Below, one piece after another: positions 8,530-10,884 of a DNA stretch of 10,884 nucleotides (the stretch's first letter is position 1; every line of letters begins with the position of its first letter). The position numbers and the translations under genes were made by a program. The notes under the pieces are model-generated. The model saw only the letters and a program-made list of their open reading frames with translations, did no database searches and was not told where the DNA came from. This stretch comes from Larix sibirica (Eukaryota; Streptophyta; Pinopsida; Pinales; Pinaceae). The stretch covers positions 36,358 to 47,241 of the forward strand of contig NWUY0300002183.1 in NCBI GenBank assembly GCA_004151065.3, in the 5' to 3' direction.

Positions 8530-8531
8530 NN
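8530..8531. other. Two unknown bases marking an assembly join
   Basis: The two Ns coincide exactly with the left end of the duplicated acidic-protein segment. Sequence to the left (8360-8529) has no match in the window. A two-base gap is probably not a measured distance, so the adjacency across it should not be trusted. Confidence 0.95.
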
Positions 8532-8766
8532 AACTCTGGACCTCCCAAAGGGTCCTCTTCTTCATTTTCAGCATTGTTATCACTCAAATTGTCGGAACCA
8601 AGTAGAGGGTTTTCGATGCCCTAATGGTCATCAGATTCAATTGGTAGGCCTTTGTGACGACTAGGGGGGAAAATGAAGATATCGGAGTCCAAAGCTTCCA
8701 AAACCTCTGTATAAACTGCATTCGAACCATTTTCAGCGCATGTGGATGAAGTGAGGGAGACCATCT
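8532..8766 (-). pseudogene. Broken second copy of the acidic-protein segment
   Basis: This is a duplicate of 127-358. Reading from ATG 8764-8762 on the minus strand, 47 codons match the first copy (start MVSLTSSTCA, then ENGSN where copy 1 has DGSN, an in-frame 3-base indel). A TAG at 8623-8621 then replaces the Glu codon of copy 1. After the TAG the same frame still matches copy 1 (GIENPLLGSDNLSDNNAENE). The piece is cut at the unknown bases 8530-8531. On its other side it is joined, within a few bases, to the end of the RFC remnant exon 2. The reading frame was conserved until the stop arose, so the parent was probably coding. Function is unknown. Confidence 0.75.
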
Positions 8767-8768
8767 TG

Positions 8769-9587
8769 CAAACTATAACTCTCAGTGCTTGCAAAAATCT
8801 TGAATTTGATGGCGAACAACTTCAATTCCTCGATCATCCAAGGAATTCAACTCCAGGATCATGTTCTGGTACTGACTCCCATAAAGCTTGCGTGCTACAA
8901 CCAACGTAGTGGATGTATTCCCGGTGCCATGCGAACCGTAAAGAAGGAGATGAGGCAACTTGTTCTCGCTCGTCAACCTATCAACATTACCACTCTGAAC
9001 AATGTCAGCATCCTTAAATTCTATTCCCTAAATCATGACTCAATAAACTTGCAATGCATACATTCCTATACCCTAAAATTGAAACTCAATGCACATTATT
9101 CACCGCTCTAACAATTTCAGTATCCTTAAACCCTAAACCCTAACACACCACACTTGCAATTAATATATAGTTAAACCCTAAACCCCGACACACCACACTT
9201 GCAGCGAATACATCCATTAACCCCAAATTTGAAACCCTAAAGACATTATCAAACATCAAATGGCCACCACTGCATTGTAGGCATCATTAAAGCCAAGAAT
9301 GTGAAATTAACCCTAAATCTTCCCCTTGAAAACCATTAAATCACAAAAAACAAATCTTAAACACAATATTGACCCTCAAAAAATCCTGAAAACCAAAATG
9401 GGTAGCAAAATATCACTTGTTTCAATGATATCTTTATGAGCTACAACGTCTGCGAGAGACTGAGGGTGATAATTTTCGACCCATGGGCCTGTCTTTTGAG
9501 AAGCATCGTTCCCCATTTTTCCTTTTCCTTTGTTGGTTTTTTAGAAGGAAATTGTTCGTGGACGTCCATCGATGTTGGTTCCTCCAT
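8769..9587 (-). pseudogene. RFC3: Replication factor C small subunit (RFC3 type), truncated two-exon pseudogene
   Basis: RFC is the ATP-driven loader of the PCNA sliding clamp in nuclear DNA replication. Exon 1 (9587 to about 9419) starts MEEPTSMDVHEQF, then has a Lys/Gly-rich linker and the family signature WVENYHPQSLADVVAHKDII (usual form WVEKYRP). Exon 2 (about 8990-8769) reads VDRLTSENKLPHLLLYG, a Walker A region GSHGTGNTST, then RKLYG, NMILEL and a QIQDFAST-like end. The roughly 430-base intron is retained, so this is a genomic copy, not a retrocopy. Damage seen: one A missing in the A-run at 9542-9537; one T extra at 8797-8793, giving an early stop; the Walker A Lys changed to Asn (8919-8917); poor splice sites; and no sequence for the remaining two thirds of the roughly 350-residue protein. 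Both frameshifts are in homopolymers and could be read errors, but the Lys loss and truncation are not. The family call is very secure; the subunit number is from memory of plant RFC3. Confidence 0.9.
8990..9255. repeat. Nested tandem duplication with telomere-type CCCTAAA motifs in the RFC intron
   Basis: A block at about 8990-9100 recurs at 9101-9255: the stretch ending ATCCTTAAA (8990-9018 and 9101-9130), then CCCTAAA plus ACTTGCA, then a CAAATTTGAAAC-like part. In the second copy the middle module is itself doubled. CCCTAAA starts at 9026, 9131 and 9176, and ACTTGCA follows exactly 21 bases later each time (9047, 9152 and 9197). CCCTAAA is the plant telomere unit, and AAACCCTA (telo box) is known upstream of replication and translation genes. 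Here it lies in an intron of a dead gene copy. Confidence 0.75.
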
Positions 9588-9830
9588 TTTCCTATGTGTT
9601 TTCTATGAACAGTTGCAGGATATATCACAACTGAAATGGCAGAGCTAAAGCAATGGGAAGCCAAAAATGGCACCAAATTACTTTTCGGTCAGGGAGGTTG
9701 ATTGAATTCATTATTTGCAAACCACATTGGTGTAGAGGTGGAAGCGAGTGTGAACTATATAGTTATTAGTGAAATAGATTTATATCTATTGTGTCCTTTA
9801 GGTAGATTCTATATATTCGTTTTACCAAAT
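9588..9830. other. Possible 5' flank of the RFC remnant
   Basis: On the minus strand this lies upstream of the RFC start codon. There is no clear TATA box or other promoter element close to the ATG. Open frames overlapping 9434-9676 are shadows of RFC exon 1. Confidence 0.35.
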
Positions 9831-9898
9831 GAACAAAACATTATAAAATTATAAAACTACCTTTGAGTAGAGTATGTGGTGGGAGTATTTATGAAATA

Positions 9899-9960
9899 AA
9901 AATATTATAAAATTATAACAATATATAGAAAAATATTATAAAACTATAATAATATATGGA
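9899..9960 (+). repeat. 31-bp AT-rich tandem repeat
   Basis: AATATTATAAAATTATAACA at 9901 is followed 31 bases later by AATATTATAAAACTATAATA at 9932. A partial relative (CATTATAAAATTATAAAACT) lies at about 9839. It is nearly pure A/T and non-coding. Confidence 0.85.
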
Positions 9961-10600
9961 GTTTAAACACTGCATGATGATGGTTATTAAATATGAGACA
10001 AAATTTGATTTATCAAACTTTTAAGAAAATGAATCAATTGGTTTTCTATAGAATTTTATGAAATCATAGTGTGTGGGAGTAGCAAACCTAGAAGGAAATT
10101 TTTTTCCAAAAGTACAAAACCAATTCCCCACCTAACCTATAATGTATAGGATTTCCACCCCAAGTCACTATCAATCCCCCATCCAAACTCCAACTCCAAG
10201 ATAGAATTGCAATGCATGGGAAATTCACAAGCAATCTCAATTAACAACAAAACTATACCCAGAGGTTCCAAGGCTTACCACATTAACTGACAAGGGGACT
10301 GAAACCAAGAGGCTAAAGTGAAAGAGTGCAACTGTAAGGTTGATGGTGTTTTCATAGACAAGGAGGACTCTCCTAGACAAAAGTATAGAGAACAATCAAC
10401 AATCATCTCCCTTACCCACTTGCATTCTACCTCATAATAGAAATCAATTAAAATATGCACACTACATTAAGGAATAAGTGTGTAAACTTATGGTGGATAT
10501 GATATCCATTGATTATCACTCTCAGTTATAAATTATACCCTTCCATTTACATTGAGACATTGAGGGCATGCAATAATTTGGATGATTCGTCATAAATAAA
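9961..10600. other. Stretch with no recognisable gene
   Basis: AT-rich DNA. A small inverted repeat, CCTATA-ATG-TATAGG, lies at 10136-10150. The minus frame 10275-10460 has no recognisable content. Confidence 0.45.
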
Positions 10601-10857
10601 TTACGGAATGGGAAAGAAAGATACCCCCCTTTTAAATTGTACTAGAACTCTACCATCCAAACAAGAGGCCATGTTTGCAAGACCATCCACGTGATCACAC
10701 GTATGATTCCTTAGGACATAGAAGTAATTTGTGGTTGTTAGAGCATATAACCCTCTACCTAGACACCAATACCATGTTCTAATGACTCTAATGGTCCAAA
10801 CTACATCTAAATTGACCACCCGAATCAACCCTAATTTTCCATTGTCGGAGTGACACA
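10601..10857 (-). pseudogene. Possible LINE-type ribonuclease H remnant
   Basis: An 85-codon minus frame ends at TAA 10603-10601. Its second half reads NYFYVLRNHTCDHVDGLAN followed by MASCLDGR. Plant non-LTR retrotransposons and RNase H-like proteins end with a motif of the form H-V-x-R-E-x-N-x-x-A-D-x-L-A-N, where the Asp is catalytic; here VLRNHTCDHVDGLANMAS lines up with it in spacing, with the Ala before Asp changed. The earlier catalytic Asp and Glu residues are not visible in the frame, and no reverse transcriptase is in the window. It is likely a decayed tail of an element. It rests on one short motif, so chance cannot be excluded. Confidence 0.35.
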
Positions 10858-10884
10858 ACTAAAAATGACCAAATAAATGACCAA

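Noticed and set aside
8378-8664. Three overlapping plus-strand frames running through the unknown bases
   Set aside because: They cross an assembly gap and run antisense to the acidic-protein copy; no motif is visible in the part before the gap.
8785-9111. 108-codon plus-strand open frame
   Set aside because: It is antisense to RFC exon 2 and its intron; the minus strand carries the recognisable protein.
9434-9676. 80-codon minus frame and the 70-codon plus frame over the same bases
   Set aside because: Both are wrong-frame or wrong-strand readings of RFC exon 1, whose true frame shows WVENYHPQSL.
1-10884. CRISPR array, bacterial operon or a new multi-gene defence-type system
   Set aside because: The sequence has introns, plant telomere-type motifs and no regular spacer arrays or adjacent intact genes; nothing supports such a system.

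Overview
The window looks like non-coding, repeat-rich nuclear DNA from a land plant, probably a seed plant with a large genome. The evidence is an RFC3-type clamp-loader gene remnant of plant character, CCCTAAA telomere-type motifs in its intron, exon-sized open frames with splice-like ends scattered in AT-rich DNA, and retroelement debris. I cannot name the species; a conifer would fit but is not shown. There is no bacterial operon structure, and I see no intact complete gene. Single or double unknown bases at 2032 and 8530-8531 mark assembly joins.

Layout. At 1-356 (-) an open, very acidic reading frame of 118 codons runs off the left edge; a frame-preserving but stop-broken copy of its first part recurs at 8532-8766. 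570-2590 holds no recognisable gene apart from an anonymous 101-codon frame. 2597-3812 is rich in short tandem repeats (17 bp x3, 34 bp x3, 43 bp x2) around a good TATA box and looks like LTR or LTR-like promoter DNA. 4437-5653 is bounded by about 180-bp imperfect inverted repeats and encloses an exon-like open frame, so it may be a non-autonomous DNA transposon that captured a gene piece. 6321-6393 is a pyrimidine tract. 6838-7185 (-) is a protein-like coding remnant broken by one stop. 7872-8097 is a 118-bp tandem duplication.

The clearest gene content is at 8769-9587 (-): exons 1 and 2, with the intervening intron, of a replication factor C small-subunit gene (RFC3 type). It is truncated after about 130 residues, has a one-base frameshift in each exon, and has lost the Walker A lysine. 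It abuts the second copy of the acidic-protein fragment directly. A possible LINE ribonuclease H remnant lies at 10601-10857 (-).

The pieces do not work together as a system. The window is best read as a graveyard of duplicated exons and mobile-element fragments. The most interesting points are the chimeric junction of the RFC remnant with the acidic-protein fragment, the inverted-repeat element with exon-like cargo, and an unidentified conserved-looking protein remnant at 6838-7185.
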